From: Rothia koreensis
GTDB lineage: Bacteria > Actinomycetota > Actinomycetes > Actinomycetales > Micrococcaceae
Assembly: GCF_004136575.1 (NCBI RefSeq)
Contig: NZ_NOIQ01000015.1
Coordinates: 1-64,000 of the forward strand
DNA length: 64,000 nucleotides
Direction: 5' to 3'
Each line of letters starts with the position of its first letter. The first letter of the stretch is position 1. The notes beneath the pieces are model-generated. The model saw only the letters and a list, made by a program, of their open reading frames with translations, was not told the origin of the DNA and did no database searches. Positions 27,239-36,915 of the stretch are shown here, piece after piece. The translations under genes were made by a program, and so were the position numbers.

Positions 27239-27278
27239 GTAGTTACATCAATCCCCGCTCAGGAGGAATCCGGGACGC

Positions 27279-28964
27279 CTACTCCCCCTCGATCTTCGGG
27301 TCCAGAACAGTAATGATCCTGTTCAGATCGTCGACCGATGCGAACTCGATCGTCATCTTGCCCTTGCGAGCTCCCAGATTGATTTTCACGTTCGTATCGA
27401 GCTTGTCCGAGAACGCGTCTGCAATGTAGTCCAGTCGTTCGTGGTGCTTATTCGGGGTCGCGGGCTTCCTTGGCTTCTGCTCGCCCTTCTCTGCCGCGCC
27501 CGACTGAATAATCTCCTCGACCGAACGAACTGACAGACCCTCGGCCACAATGCGCTGCGCGAGGCGCTCCATGGCCGCAGGATCGGTCAGAGCCAATAGC
27601 GCACGTGCATGGCCCGCGGACAGAATTCCGGCGGCCACCCGACGCTGGACCAAGGCAGGAAGGCGCAGCAACCGGATGGTATTGGAGATCTGCGGCCTTG
27701 ACCGGCCGATTTTCAGGGCCAGCTCATCCTGGGTTGTACCGAACTCGTTGAGAAGCTGTTGATACGCGGCCGCTTCTTCCAAGGGGTTGAGCTGGCTCCT
27801 GTGGAGATTCTCCAGCAGTGCATCGCGCAACAGATCAACGTCTTGGGTTTGGCGAACGATGGCGGGAATGGTCTCGAGACCAGCCCTCTGGGTAGCTCGC
27901 CAGCGTCGCTCACCCATCACGAGTTCGTACTTGGCGTCACCCTCTTCCCGACTTGGACGAATCACGATGGGTTGGAGAAGCCCGATTTCCCGGATGGAGT
28001 GGACGAGCTCCTCCATCTCGTCTTCATCAAATTCCTGCCGTGGTTGCTTCCGGTTGGGGTGAATGTCAGAGACCGGGATATCCCCAAAATGCGCCCCTGG
28101 CACGGGAATCAGGGTGGGACCCTCCGCTTCCCCATTGGCAGTCTCCTCAGGCTGGGCTGTCGATGAAGAAGCGGTCGCATTCTGCCCCGTTTCACGTGAA
28201 ACGGACTGATTCGTGCCCGACTTCTTGTCTTCTGCGGAATCAGTAGAAGCACCGCTTGCAGGAACGGCGGATTCATCGATCGACTTCTCGGCAGAGCCCA
28301 GGGGCTCACGCCGGTTGTCCAGTTCGGAGCTTGAGTCCGGGGCATCAGCACTCGCCGACTCCGACGGTTGGAAGAAGAAGTCCACGGGCCGGCGGCCACC
28401 CGCACTCTTTCGCAACGCCGCGCCCATGTCTGCCCTGGGGGTGCCGGATTTCCGCGTACCGCGTGCCTTGCCGTCCGAGCCCGAGGAGCCCTCCGACCCT
28501 GCGGTCTTCTGCGACGACGGGCCTTTGGACCCGGATCCCTCGGTTGCGTTCTCAGACACCTTGGGCGATTTGTTCGACGAACTACTGGACGTCCGACGTG
28601 ACGATGTCTTACCTGACGTCTGGGGCGACTCCTTGCCGTCTGCGCCGGAATTCTCGCGCTTTCCACCTGCCGATGCGGCACTCGCCTTCCCGTTCTTGGC
28701 TTTGGACTGTGTGCCGGATCTGTACTCCCGATTCTCGCCGGTGCCCTTGGTCGAGCTTGCGTTCGATTTCTTGGAGGCAGCGGACGTCTTGGATGCGCGA
28801 GCAGTCGATGCCTCACTTGTTTCACGTGAAACGCCGCCTTCGGGATCCACCTTCCCATTTGGCCCAGACGTGCTGTCGACCCCTTGTTCCTCGGACTCCC
28901 CTGCTGGTGAGCTCGGAATGAGCGATCCCAAGCCCCGGCCCAGTCCACGTCTCTTTTCAGCCAC
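27279..28964 (-). CDS. parB: Chromosome-partitioning protein ParB
   Basis: 561 residues, about 200 longer than most actinobacterial ParB. It starts with the conserved [17 protein letters not shown] box, which interacts with ParA. Residues ~18-280 are a low-complexity Ser/Gly/Lys-rich extension. The CTPase domain follows ([20 protein letters not shown] at ~351-357), then the parS-binding helix-turn-helix ([22 protein letters not shown]) and a C-terminal dimerisation domain. Two exact parS sites lie inside the gene and encode VSRET at residues ~45-49 and ~254-258. ParB loads on parS and spreads to organise the origin for segregation. Confidence 0.95.
   Translation of the reverse strand: MAEKRRGLGRGLGSLIPSSPAGESEEQGVDSTSGPNGKVDPEGGVSRETSEASTARASKTSAASKKSNASSTKGTGENREYRSGTQSKAKNGKASAASAGGKRENSGADGKESPQTSGKTSSRRTSSSSSNKSPKVSENATEGSGSKGPSSQKTAGSEGSSGSDGKARGTRKSGTPRADMGAALRKSAGGRRPVDFFFQPSESASADAPDSSSELDNRREPLGSAEKSIDESAVPASGASTDSAEDKKSGTNQSVSRETGQNATASSSTAQPEETANGEAEGPTLIPVPGAHFGDIPVSDIHPNRKQPRQEFDEDEMEELVHSIREIGLLQPIVIRPSREEGDAKYELVMGERRWRATQRAGLETIPAIVRQTQDVDLLRDALLENLHRSQLNPLEEAAAYQQLLNEFGTTQDELALKIGRSRPQISNTIRLLRLPALVQRRVAAGILSAGHARALLALTDPAAMERLAQRIVAEGLSVRSVEEIIQSGAAEKGEQKPRKPATPNKHHERLDYIADAFSDKLDTNVKINLGARKGKMTIEFASVDDLNRIITVLDPKIEGE
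28189..28202. promoter_or_regulatory. parS site 2 (inside parB)
   Basis: Exact GTTTCACGTGAAAC within the low-complexity part of parB. Confidence 0.92.
28819..28832. promoter_or_regulatory. parS site 3 (inside parB)
   Basis: Exact GTTTCACGTGAAAC about 130 bp inside the 5' end of parB. Confidence 0.92.
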
Positions 28965-29098
28965 GGTGCTCCTTCTTCATATGTTGGGTACTGACTCCAG
29001 TCTATAGTGCCCCAACAGCATTGTTGGCAATGCGGTCGGTCCGGCACCATCTATTTCATGTCATTCGTGCACCTTACGAACTGGAGTCCGTGGCGACC

Positions 29099-29112
29099 GT
29101 TTCACGTGAAAC
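29099..29112. promoter_or_regulatory. parS site 4
   Basis: Exact GTTTCACGTGAAAC in the parA-parB gap, 135 bp upstream of parB. Confidence 0.93.
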
Positions 29113-29223
29113 CGTGGACAATGATGCGCAGGAGTCCGGCGCTCAATCAACGGAGTAGGCTGCTGGTCCTGTTCTCTTCGATCCGGTGCGGTCGGACCCT
29201 CGGAATCCACTCCTGCCTCGTCC

Positions 29224-29237
29224 GTTTCACGTGAAAC
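29224..29237. promoter_or_regulatory. parS site 5
   Basis: Exact GTTTCACGTGAAAC in the parA-parB gap. Confidence 0.93.
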
Positions 29238-29463
29238 GACGTGCATGCACAACGGCAGGACTAGGCCACGTGACCACACGGACTCCAGGGCCGTTCCCGA
29301 TATTTACCGACACGCCACAGCGCCACTAGATACTATCGAATGAATCCTTTGCACCCCGCGGCCAAACCTGCGCCTGGCGCTGAACTCACCATGGACCTCG
29401 GGGTTCACATTCACAGGCTTCGACACTTTTCTACGTACGAGCGAGTTGGTATTCCTGCTCCCG

Positions 29464-29477
29464 GTTTCACGTGAAAC
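29464..29477. promoter_or_regulatory. parS site 6
   Basis: Exact GTTTCACGTGAAAC in the parA-parB gap. Confidence 0.93.
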
Positions 29478-29626
29478 GGACCAAATGAGCGTACGACCAC
29501 AGAACCAGCCCCGGAAGGATCTGACGCGCCTCATGCCTATGTTCCGAAGTCGCGATCAGCGTACTGTTCATTGAGCCGGCGCGCCCAAAACCGTCCATAT
29601 GTCACGCGTGGACAAGCCTGCAGCCC

Positions 29627-29640
29627 GTTTCACGTGAAAC
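29627..29640. promoter_or_regulatory. parS site 7
   Basis: Exact GTTTCACGTGAAAC in the parA-parB gap. Confidence 0.93.
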
Positions 29641-29729
29641 GGTGACCCTCTTGAGGCTCCAGAATGGGGGAGACCCGCTGCTTCCAGATCCACACCGTGG
29701 CAGGGACGTAGTAGGGGCATCCGCGGATT

Positions 29730-29743
29730 GTTTCACGTGAAAC
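29730..29743. promoter_or_regulatory. parS site 8
   Basis: Exact GTTTCACGTGAAAC in the parA-parB gap, 211 bp from the parA stop. Confidence 0.93.
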
Positions 29744-29953
29744 GGCCCCGCTTCCAGACCATGTCGGATAGCCTGAACGAGCTCGGCCTCAACCGCCGCG
29801 CAGGTCCTCAGGCGTCACTTGCCTTGGCCGTTCTAAGCTCAACCGATTGCGCAGCACTTTCACGGACACCAACGGACGCTCTCTGAGCGACGGGGAAAGA
29901 GACCACGCGACGTGCACATGCGCGAGGGGAGCAGAACGTCGATCAGTTGGAAC

Positions 29954-30976
29954 TCAGTTCGCGCCTCGCTGCGCTATTTCCACAGCTGCTTCGAGGTAGG
30001 ACAATGCACCTGTGGACTGAGGATCGTACGTCAGCACAGTCTGCTGGTAACTCGGAGCTTCGGATATCCGGACGGACCTGGGAATCATGGCATTCAGAAC
30101 CTCGTCCGGGAAGTGCTGCCTGACCTCGTCTGCGACTTGCGACGCCAGATTGGTTCGACCGTCGTACATGGTCAGGAGAATCGTGCTGACCCGAAGCGTG
30201 GGGTTCAAGTGCTTTTGCACCAATTCAATATTCTTGAGGAGCTGACTCAACCCCTCGAGTGCGTAGTATTCGCACTGAATGGGTATCAGAACCTCTTTGG
30301 CGGCCACGAACGCATTGATCGTGAGTAGGCCCAGGGACGGCGGGCAGTCGATGAAGATGTAGTCGAGGCGGGGGAATCCCGCTTCCTCGCGAGCCTCCGC
30401 GTACTCCCGCAGAGCCCGATCCAATCGCTGTTCCCGGGCCACGAGTGACACCAACTCGATCTCGGCTCCCGCCAAGTCGATATTGGATGGAATGCAGTAC
30501 AGATTGGGGTAATCGGGGCACTGCCTGACGACATCCTTGACGGGCGTCCCCTCGATGAGCACGTCATAGGTCGAGTCGACGTCCATGCCGTGCTCGATAT
30601 TCAGTGCCGTCGACGCATTGCCTTGGGGATCGATGTCAACGACCAGGGTCTCGAAGCCACGGTCCGCCATGGCCGCCGCCAGGTTGACCGCCGTGCTCGT
30701 TTTGCCGACTCCGCCCTTTTGGTTGCTGATGGTCAGCACTCGCGTGTGATCGGGGCGGGGAACCGGTTGCTTGGCCAGCTGCTTCCAGCGCTTCTTCTCG
30801 TTCATTAGCTCTCTCGCAACGGGGGATTTGAGGCGGTCCGATATGGCGATCCGCGACGTGATGGAATCGATCGTTTCATGTGAAACATGGCGTCCCTGAT
30901 CCGGAACAACCGTTTCGGATTGATCTTGTGGGTTGGGTGGCATCCCGTCGTCGGGTGCCCTATGTCTTCCTACCAC
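29954..30976 (-). CDS. parA: Chromosome-partitioning ATPase ParA
   Basis: 340 residues. The deviant Walker A motif SNQKGGVGKTST, the VVDIDPQGNAST strand and YIFIDCPPSLGLLT are typical of ParA/Soj. ParA dimers bind DNA nonspecifically and pull ParB-parS complexes to separate origins. The GTG at 30976 has GGAG about 5 bases upstream; an ATG at 30943 is the alternative. The first ~75 residues precede the ATPase core and are polar. A degenerate parS lies in this 5' segment. It follows rsmG in the same direction but is 1 kb away from parB. Confidence 0.94.
   Translation of the reverse strand: MVGRHRAPDDGMPPNPQDQSETVVPDQGRHVSHETIDSITSRIAISDRLKSPVARELMNEKKRWKQLAKQPVPRPDHTRVLTISNQKGGVGKTSTAVNLAAAMADRGFETLVVDIDPQGNASTALNIEHGMDVDSTYDVLIEGTPVKDVVRQCPDYPNLYCIPSNIDLAGAEIELVSLVAREQRLDRALREYAEAREEAGFPRLDYIFIDCPPSLGLLTINAFVAAKEVLIPIQCEYYALEGLSQLLKNIELVQKHLNPTLRVSTILLTMYDGRTNLASQVADEVRQHFPDEVLNAMIPRSVRISEAPSYQQTVLTYDPQSTGALSYLEAAVEIAQRGAN
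30873..30886. promoter_or_regulatory. parS-like site 9 (one mismatch, inside parA)
   Basis: GTTTCATGTGAAAC differs from the consensus by C to T in the central CACGTG. The central change may weaken ParB binding. Confidence 0.6.
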
Positions 30977-31129
30977 CAGGTCTCCATTTCACGATCCGAT
31001 GCTTGATTACACATCAGTCCAGGGTACCCGTTCAGGCTTTAAGGAAGTGGCACGATCCCGTTGTGTGGACGAAACACACTCGACGGCGCGAACGCCCGCC
31101 GGAGTCCGCCTCACAGCGCCACAGGACGC

Positions 31130-31771
31130 TCAGAGGCCGATGTGGACCACTGTCGTCGGTTGTTCGAGGACATCTTCCCCGACTGTGACGATCTCTGTGG
31201 ACCTCACCCCGTACTTGTCGAGCTTCTTCTTCGACTTCTGGATCTCTTCCTCGGCCGATTTGCCCTTCAGGGCCAAGAGCTGCCCCGTACCTCGCAACAG
31301 AGGCAACGTAATGTCCAGCAGCCCGACGAGGGCGGATACTGCTCTGGCGGTCACGACGTCGACGTCGATGTCACCGACCAATTGCTCCGCACGGCCGCGT
31401 CGCAGGTCGACGTTCTCGATTCCGAGGTCCTCGATCACCTCGTCCAGCCATATGATCCGGCGTTCGAGGGGTTCGATGAGCGTGATGTAGAGGTCGGGCC
31501 GGGCGATGGCCAGGCACAGACCGGGCAGGCCCGCGCCGGAGCCCACGTCGGCAACACGCTGGTCCGGCCCGATGAGCTCCTGGACCACAGCGCAGTTGAG
31601 GACGTGCCTGGACCAGAGGCGGGGGAGCTCTCTGGGGCCTATCAGGCCACGCTCGATGCCGCTGGTCGCCAGGTGCTCTACATAGCGTTCCGCCTGGGGA
31701 AGGCGATCTCCGAACACCGATGTCGCCGCGAGGAGGTCTTCACCGGAGAGTTCGATCTTCTCGGAGTTCAC
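31130..31771 (-). CDS. rsmG: 16S rRNA (guanine-527-N7)-methyltransferase RsmG
   Basis: 213 residues. The S-adenosylmethionine site is VADVGSGAGLPGLCLAIARP; LIEPLERRIIWLDEVIEDL and VTARAVSAL are also family features. It methylates N7 of G527 in 16S rRNA, and its loss gives low-level streptomycin resistance. The GTG start overlaps the jag stop (GTGA), so it is translationally coupled in the rpmH-rnpA-yidD-yidC-jag-rsmG row. Confidence 0.94.
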   Translation of the reverse strand: MNSEKIELSGEDLLAATSVFGDRLPQAERYVEHLATSGIERGLIGPRELPRLWSRHVLNCAVVQELIGPDQRVADVGSGAGLPGLCLAIARPDLYITLIEPLERRIIWLDEVIEDLGIENVDLRRGRAEQLVGDIDVDVVTARAVSALVGLLDITLPLLRGTGQLLALKGKSAEEEIQKSKKKLDKYGVRSTEIVTVGEDVLEQPTTVVHIGL

Positions 31772-32433
31772 GCGTCACCCTCGACGACGTCGTCCCTTGT
31801 TGCCTCGACCGAGATGACGATGTGCCGCTTCGATCCCTCGCCCTCGGATTCGGAGTGCAATCCGTTCTCGGCCACGATGTCGTGGACAATCTTGCGTTCG
31901 TACGGGCTCAACGGTTTGAGGTGGCATGCATTGCCCGAATCCTTGACCGAGGCGATGGCGTCCTCTGCCATGGTCTTCAGCTCATCTCCACGACGATCCC
32001 TGTAACCGGCGACGTCGAGAATCAGACGTGACCGCTGCCCCGTGGAAGCGAGCACGGAGAGCCGAACCAGTTCCTGCAGAGAATCCAAAACCTCACCACG
32101 GCGGCCGACCAGCAGTTCCAGGTCCTCTTCGTTCTCCTCGGTCACCACGGAGATGTACGCGCGGTTCTGGCGGACCTCGATGTCGATGTCCCCGTCCAGG
32201 TCCGCGATGTCGAGAAGTTCTTCCAGATAGTCGGCGGCGATTTCACTCTCGTCTTCCCCGCTGACCTCGGCGTCACCGGAAACGACCTCGTCGTCGTTTC
32301 CCTCGGCGGGCTCTTCTGCCGCGGTCTCGGTCGGCGTCGTTTCCGGCTCTGCAGCCTTGTCCGGGGTGCCGAGTTCATCCGTCCGCTCCTGGTTCGCGGA
32401 CCGGTCCGGCGTTTCCTCGTTCTGTTCGACCAT
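31768..32433 (-). CDS. jag: Jag/KhpB-family RNA-binding protein (KH and R3H)
   Basis: 221 residues. The first ~75 residues are acidic and disordered. A KH-like region follows (DIEVRQNRAYISV, LLVGRRGEVLDSLQELVRL), then an R3H domain (KPLSPYERKIVHDIVAENG with the R..H spacing). The ATG at 32433 follows CAGGAGAA. It binds RNA and is encoded next to yidC in most Gram-positive bacteria; a link to membrane-protein biogenesis is suspected from context. Confidence 0.92.
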   Translation of the reverse strand: MVEQNEETPDRSANQERTDELGTPDKAAEPETTPTETAAEEPAEGNDDEVVSGDAEVSGEDESEIAADYLEELLDIADLDGDIDIEVRQNRAYISVVTEENEEDLELLVGRRGEVLDSLQELVRLSVLASTGQRSRLILDVAGYRDRRGDELKTMAEDAIASVKDSGNACHLKPLSPYERKIVHDIVAENGLHSESEGEGSKRHIVISVEATRDDVVEGDA

Positions 32434-32552
32434 CGGTTCTCCTGCTCCGCACCGGTGAGCCGGCGCAGTCATCGATTCGACCGCTCAGTGCACCTCGCAC
32501 GAGCTGCATACGGTGTGGACGGCATGGAACATTCCGAGCCGCCACACGCCCG

Positions 32553-33527
32553 CTAGTTCTTCTTTTTCTTCTTCTGCCGGTTCTTGCTCACCGGCTGGTT
32601 CCGCTGACCGCCCTGGGCGCGCTCACGCTGTGCCTCGAGCTCCGCCTCGTGCTCTTCACGGGACTTGCCGACAGGGGGAAGCCCCTTGGCCGCCCGGCGC
32701 TCGTTGAGCTCTTTCTCGGCCTGGGAACCGGCCGTGGGATTGTTGCGGATGACCCACCACTGCTGACCCATGGCCCAGAAGTTCGAGACGGTCCAGTAGA
32801 CGAGCACACCGAGCGGGAAGTTGATACCACCCACGGCGAAGATGATCGGGAACAGATACATGAGCATCTGCTGCTGCCGATACATCGGGGATTCCTTGGC
32901 CTGGGCGCTCATGTTCTTGGCCGTGAGCTGCCGCTGGGTGATGAACTGGCTCAAGGACATGGCCACGATCATGATGATGGCCAGAGCAATCGTGCTCGTG
33001 TGGTTACCGTTGCCCGGATGAGTCAGCGTCGAGAACAGGGGGGCGCCGAGGATGAAGGCGTCGTTGAACTGGTGGACCATGTCGGCCGAAAGCACCAGGA
33101 TGCCTTCGTGATTTCCCGAGGCCGCGGGAACCCCGCGGAGAACCTGCAGGAGCCCGAAGAACACGGGCATCTGCACGATGATCGGGAAACACGAGGAGAG
33201 GGGATTGGCTCCCTTGCTCTTGTACAGGGCCATCTGCTCCTGCGCCATGGCCTGGCGGGACAGCTGGTCCTTCTTTCCCTTGTACTTGGCCTGGATCTTG
33301 GCCATTTCGGGCTGAAGCTCCTGCATGCCGCGCATGGACTTGATCTGCTTCAGGAACAGCGGAACCGTCAGGATACGCATGACGAAGGTCATGAACACGA
33401 TGGCGAGGACCCACGTCCAACCGGAGGCCGGATCCATGCCAATGGCAGTGAACAAACTGTGGAAGACCCACAGGACCGCGGAGACGATCCATTTGAAGGG
33501 CCACAGAATGATGTCGATTGGGTTCAT
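32553..33527 (-). CDS. yidC: Membrane protein insertase YidC
   Basis: 324 residues with five hydrophobic segments and no large periplasmic domain, as in Gram-positive YidC/Oxa1. The conserved Arg of the hydrophilic groove is in FVMRILTVPLF (segment 1). The hallmark PVFFGLLQVLRGVP and INFPLGVLVYWTVSN regions are present. The last ~70 residues are strongly basic and end in a Lys run, which suits ribosome binding. It inserts small membrane proteins and lies between yidD and jag. Confidence 0.95.
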   Translation of the reverse strand: MNPIDIILWPFKWIVSAVLWVFHSLFTAIGMDPASGWTWVLAIVFMTFVMRILTVPLFLKQIKSMRGMQELQPEMAKIQAKYKGKKDQLSRQAMAQEQMALYKSKGANPLSSCFPIIVQMPVFFGLLQVLRGVPAASGNHEGILVLSADMVHQFNDAFILGAPLFSTLTHPGNGNHTSTIALAIIMIVAMSLSQFITQRQLTAKNMSAQAKESPMYRQQQMLMYLFPIIFAVGGINFPLGVLVYWTVSNFWAMGQQWWVIRNNPTAGSQAEKELNERRAAKGLPPVGKSREEHEAELEAQRERAQGGQRNQPVSKNRQKKKKKN

Positions 33528-33540
33528 CAGGAATTGACTC

Positions 33541-33969
33541 CTAGCCCCGAGGCTGGTGGGGCATCGTGTTCTCCGCTTCTGGCGGATGGTTCAACAGCAA
33601 GATCTTCGGTTCGCGTCCCGGCGCGAATTTGCGCCGACCAGCGGGCACGGGGTCCACACCTCCGGTTGCCCAGGGGTGACACCTCAACAATCGTCTCACG
33701 GTCAGACCGGTTCCTCGGACGAGACCGTGAAGGGCGACCGCTTCGAGCCCGTAGGCCGAGCAGGTAGGAAAATATCTGCAGACATCTCCGTACAGGGGAG
33801 AAACGATCCGTCGGTACGCCCGGAGGAACGCGATCGCGAGGTTCTGAGGGAACGTCCACAGGGCGTGAACCCACCCATCCGGGTGCACGTATTCTCTCGG
33901 CGCCGACGCGAGGCGCTCTTCCGGGGAACCGTCCGACGGATTCCGGCTCATTCCGTGTTCACTGTTCAT
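33541..33969 (-). CDS. yidD: Membrane protein insertion efficiency factor YidD
   Basis: 142 residues if the ATG at 33969 is used. The YidD core (YRRIVSPLYGDVCRYFPTCSAYGLEA..) with two conserved Cys is at about residues 58-80, and LLRCHPWATGGVDPVP follows. The core is ~70 residues; the N-terminal ~45 residues are extra, so an ATG at 33951 is possible. The gene overlaps the end of rnpA by 11 bp. YidD helps YidC-dependent insertion. Confidence 0.88.
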   Translation of the reverse strand: MNSEHGMSRNPSDGSPEERLASAPREYVHPDGWVHALWTFPQNLAIAFLRAYRRIVSPLYGDVCRYFPTCSAYGLEAVALHGLVRGTGLTVRRLLRCHPWATGGVDPVPAGRRKFAPGREPKILLLNHPPEAENTMPHQPRG

Positions 33970-34360
33970 CGCGTGCGCCGACGATCGAGGGGTCACGGCC
34001 TTCTTCGACATCCGGCTCGCCGAGCTTCTTCCGGAGGCTGCGCCGTGCGCTGCGATAATCGCGGGCCAGGTCGTCCCACGTTGCGTCGGCCGACGCCGGC
34101 AACGCCCGGACCACGAACGCGAGGCCGTTCGGATTCTCCCGCACGGACTCGGCGGCCAGCTCGCGAAGTCGCCTCTTGACCCTGTTGCGCACGACGGCGT
34201 TGCCCACGGCCTTCGACACCACGAATCCGGCGATGCTGGGGGATGAGCCCTCTGATCGGCTCGCATATAGAACTAAGTTCCGGCGTCCGCTTCGGACGCC
34301 GGAACGTGTAGTCATTGAGAACTGTGTGGACGTCCTCATTCGGTGCTGTTGTGCCAGCAC
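33959..34360 (-). CDS. rnpA: Ribonuclease P protein component
   Basis: 133 residues from a GTG start with GAAGGAG 7 bases upstream. The RNR signature GNAVVRNRVKRRLRELA is present, plus the N-terminal LAQQHRMRTSTQF. It assists the RNase P RNA in trimming tRNA 5' ends. The last ~35 residues are a variable tail. It lies 88 bp after rpmH and overlaps yidD. Confidence 0.94.
   Translation of the reverse strand: MLAQQHRMRTSTQFSMTTRSGVRSGRRNLVLYASRSEGSSPSIAGFVVSKAVGNAVVRNRVKRRLRELAAESVRENPNGLAFVVRALPASADATWDDLARDYRSARRSLRKKLGEPDVEEGRDPSIVGARDEQ
34277..34305 (-). promoter_or_regulatory. Perfect 13-bp hairpin inside rnpA
   Basis: GTTCCGGCGTCCG and its exact complement flank a 3-base loop, within codons ~19-28 of rnpA. 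No T-run follows. It could pause or cut the rpmH-rnpA message and lower rnpA output relative to rpmH; this role is a guess. Confidence 0.6.
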
Positions 34361-34448
34361 GTCAAGGCTCCTTCAACGCGAACCGGATGGCGCCTGAGCC
34401 CCGGAGGAAACCATGACTCAGGAGACGCCCCTTCGAGAGGGGAGTCGG

Positions 34449-34586
34449 TCAGGCCGAAACGGAAGCGCGACCCTTGGAACGGCGGTTCGCCAGGATGGCG
34501 CGGCCGGCGCGGGTGCGCATACGAAGACGGAAGCCGTGCTTCTTGGCACGACGGCGGTTATTCGGCTGAAAAGTCCGCTTGCTCAC
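34449..34586 (-). CDS. rpmH: 50S ribosomal protein L34
   Basis: 45 residues from a GTG start. The sequence [19 protein letters not shown] and [20 protein letters not shown] is canonical L34. GGAG sits upstream of the GTG. First gene of the leftward operon, divergent from dnaA. Confidence 0.97.
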   Translation of the reverse strand: MSKRTFQPNNRRRAKKHGFRLRMRTRAGRAILANRRSKGRASVSA

Positions 34587-35232
34587 TGTGGTAACTCCAA
34601 GACTGTTTGTTCGGGCCTGCCCGTTCAGGGGACCTTGCGGGCGATGTTCATGCGAAGGAACACGAGGCAGGCGCTTTCGGTTCTGCTGCGCCGTCGGAGT
34701 TCTGCTGCCCTCCGGGTCCCAGAAGACGGCGGAATCGGGCACGCGGGCACAATCCGACGCACAGACGACTAACAAACAATACGAGCACACCGAGCTGGTG
34801 GTCAAGTCCCGCACCCCGCGAACCGACGTCCCGCGACGAAGAACACCGTCGTGTCCGGCCACGGGGTTCGTTCCTCCGCCGGACCCACCACGTTGTGCAT
34901 TCGGCTCGATGCACAGCTGTGGATAATCCCAAATTTTTTTGCCGGCCCACAGGCCGCGGGATGACGGGAAACTACAAACCTGTGATTACAGTTTCCCGCG
35001 AATTCGAGCGTCAGACGCCCGGATTTATGACCTAAGCTAGCTAGAGCCATCCACGGTTATCCACATTTTCCACAGCTGTGGAGAACGATGTGGAGAACTT
35101 GGGTACAGCCCGTGGATGAGCGGCCTGGGCATCGTCATTCTCTGCCGTTTCCGCGTCCTTTGACGGACCGGACGCGGGGTTCGCGGGTGTCGAAGGCTGT
35201 GTCAGATGTCCCCCTCGACAACAAGGAGAACA
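34587..35232. other. rpmH-dnaA divergent region with DnaA boxes
   Basis: 646 bp without a gene. DnaA-box matches are CTGTGGATAA (34917-34926), TTATCCACA (35057-35065) and the head-to-head pair TTTTCCACAG/CTGTGGAGAA (35066-35085). An AT-rich run AAATTTTTTT follows the first box. It should hold promoters for rpmH and dnaA and may form part of oriC. Confidence 0.7.
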
Positions 35233-36915
35233 GTGAGCATTCAGGGCAACAACGAGATCCAGGCCCAGTGGGACGCCTGCATTGCTGATCTCCAGGCAAA
35301 CGCCGCCATCGCCCGCCGCTTGCGCGCTTTTCTTCCCCTCGCCAAGCCCCAAGGCCTTTTCGGGACGACGCTCATCGTTGCTGTCCCGAACGAGTTCACC
35401 CGTGGGATCTTCCAGTCGGATATCCATGAGGCGTTCAAGGACGCGATCTCGACGTCCTTCGGCGAGAACATCACGGAAGCCTTCGTGATCGATCCGGAGA
35501 TGGATGTCTCCGAACCGCAGTCGACGGCGTCGTCGGCCTCTGCCGAACAGCCCCGGAACGAATCCGTGAACAACGCCGACGCCGCTCCCGCCGCCGCGTC
35601 GGCTGGAAACGTTCCTCAGCCAGAACCGTCGGTCGCTCACGAGAATTCGGTCACCGTCTCCGGCGTGCCGATCCCTCCGATCAATGAGCTCGAGGCCGAG
35701 CGCGGGCACGCCACGTCGCACACGTCGCCTCTGGACAGGCAGCCCACGGATCTCGCTTCCGGGTCACGCAGCGATGAGGTCCAGTTGCCCGCTCCCAGGG
35801 TCGATCCGCCCGCCCAGGAACGAGATATTCCGAAGGAATCATACGAGCGTTCTCAGGGCGATATCGAATGGGACAGCTCGGCCCGTCTGAACGACAAGTA
35901 CATGTTCGACACCTTCGTGATCGGTCAGTCCAACCGCTTCGCCCATGCCGCGGCCCTGGCCGTGGCCGAGAATCCGGCCAGCGCGTACAACCCTTTGTTC
36001 GTGTACGGGGACTCCGGGCTCGGAAAGACCCACCTGCTGCACGCGATCGGCCACTACGCCAAGCGGTTCTACCCGAATCACCGGGTCAGGTATGTGAACT
36101 CGGAGGAATTCACCAACGACTTCATCAACTCCATCCGCGACGACGAGGGATCGAGTTTCAAGCAGATCTACCGCAATGTCGATCTGTTGCTCATTGACGA
36201 CATCCAGTTCCTGGCGGGCAAGGAGCACACCCAGGAAGAGTTCTTCCATACGTTCAACGCGCTGCACAACCACAAGAAGCAGATCGTGATCACGTCGGAT
36301 CTGCCGCCCAAACAGCTCTCGGGCTTTGCAGAGCGTATGCGGTCGCGCTTCGAGTGGGGACTGATCACGGATGTCCAGCCGCCCGAGCTGGAGACCCGCA
36401 TCGCGATTCTCCGGAAGAAGGCCCAGAACGAGAATCTGGATGCGCCCGGCGACGTCATGGAATACATCGCCTCCAACATCACCACGAACATCCGTGAGCT
36501 CGAGGGCGCCCTGATCCGGGTCACGGCCTTTGCTTCGCTCAACAAGCAACGGGTCGATCTTCCGTTGGCGGAGCTGGTGCTCAAGGACCTCATCACGGAT
36601 GACGGCGTCCCGGAGATCACCGCGTCCGCGATCTTGGGTCAGACGGCCAACTACTTCGAGATTTCTCTGGAGGAGCTGCGCAGCAAGTCTCGCAACAGGA
36701 CACTCGTGACGGCCCGCCAGATCGCCATGTATTTGCTCCGCGAGCTGACCGACATGTCCCTGCCGAAAATCGGCCAGGAATTCGGGGGACGCGACCATAC
36801 GACTGTGATGCACGCCGATCGCAAGATCCGGAAGCTCATGGCCGAGCGCAGGCAGATCTTCAATCAGGTCACCGAGCTGACCAACCGCATCAAGCAACAG
36901 CAGCGCGAAGGCTGA
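35233..36915 (+). CDS. dnaA: Chromosomal replication initiator DnaA
   Basis: 560 residues. Domain I is at ~1-90, and a Pro/Ser-rich domain II linker runs to ~215. The AAA+ domain III starts at [12 protein letters not shown] and has Walker [12 protein letters not shown] and Walker [11 protein letters not shown]. Domain IV ends with the box-binding [15 protein letters not shown]. DnaA-ATP melts oriC. The GTG at 35233 follows AAGGAG closely (4 bases); an ATG at 35206 is an alternative. dnaN follows after the putative oriC. Confidence 0.97.
   Translation: MSIQGNNEIQAQWDACIADLQANAAIARRLRAFLPLAKPQGLFGTTLIVAVPNEFTRGIFQSDIHEAFKDAISTSFGENITEAFVIDPEMDVSEPQSTASSASAEQPRNESVNNADAAPAAASAGNVPQPEPSVAHENSVTVSGVPIPPINELEAERGHATSHTSPLDRQPTDLASGSRSDEVQLPAPRVDPPAQERDIPKESYERSQGDIEWDSSARLNDKYMFDTFVIGQSNRFAHAAALAVAENPASAYNPLFVYGDSGLGKTHLLHAIGHYAKRFYPNHRVRYVNSEEFTNDFINSIRDDEGSSFKQIYRNVDLLLIDDIQFLAGKEHTQEEFFHTFNALHNHKKQIVITSDLPPKQLSGFAERMRSRFEWGLITDVQPPELETRIAILRKKAQNENLDAPGDVMEYIASNITTNIRELEGALIRVTAFASLNKQRVDLPLAELVLKDLITDDGVPEITASAILGQTANYFEISLEELRSKSRNRTLVTARQIAMYLLRELTDMSLPKIGQEFGGRDHTTVMHADRKIRKLMAERRQIFNQVTELTNRIKQQQREG

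Larger units (their letters stand above)
28965..29953. other. parA-parB gap carrying a parS array
   Basis: 989 bp with no credible gene on either strand. Five exact parS sites lie here, spaced by about 125, 240, 163 and 103 bp. In most bacteria parA and parB are adjacent, so this gap is unusual. It should also contain the parB promoter. Confidence 0.8.

Noticed and set aside
29099-29743. Palindromes as a CRISPR or phage attachment array
   Set aside because: Each copy is the known 14-bp parS sequence with irregular spacing next to parA and parB.
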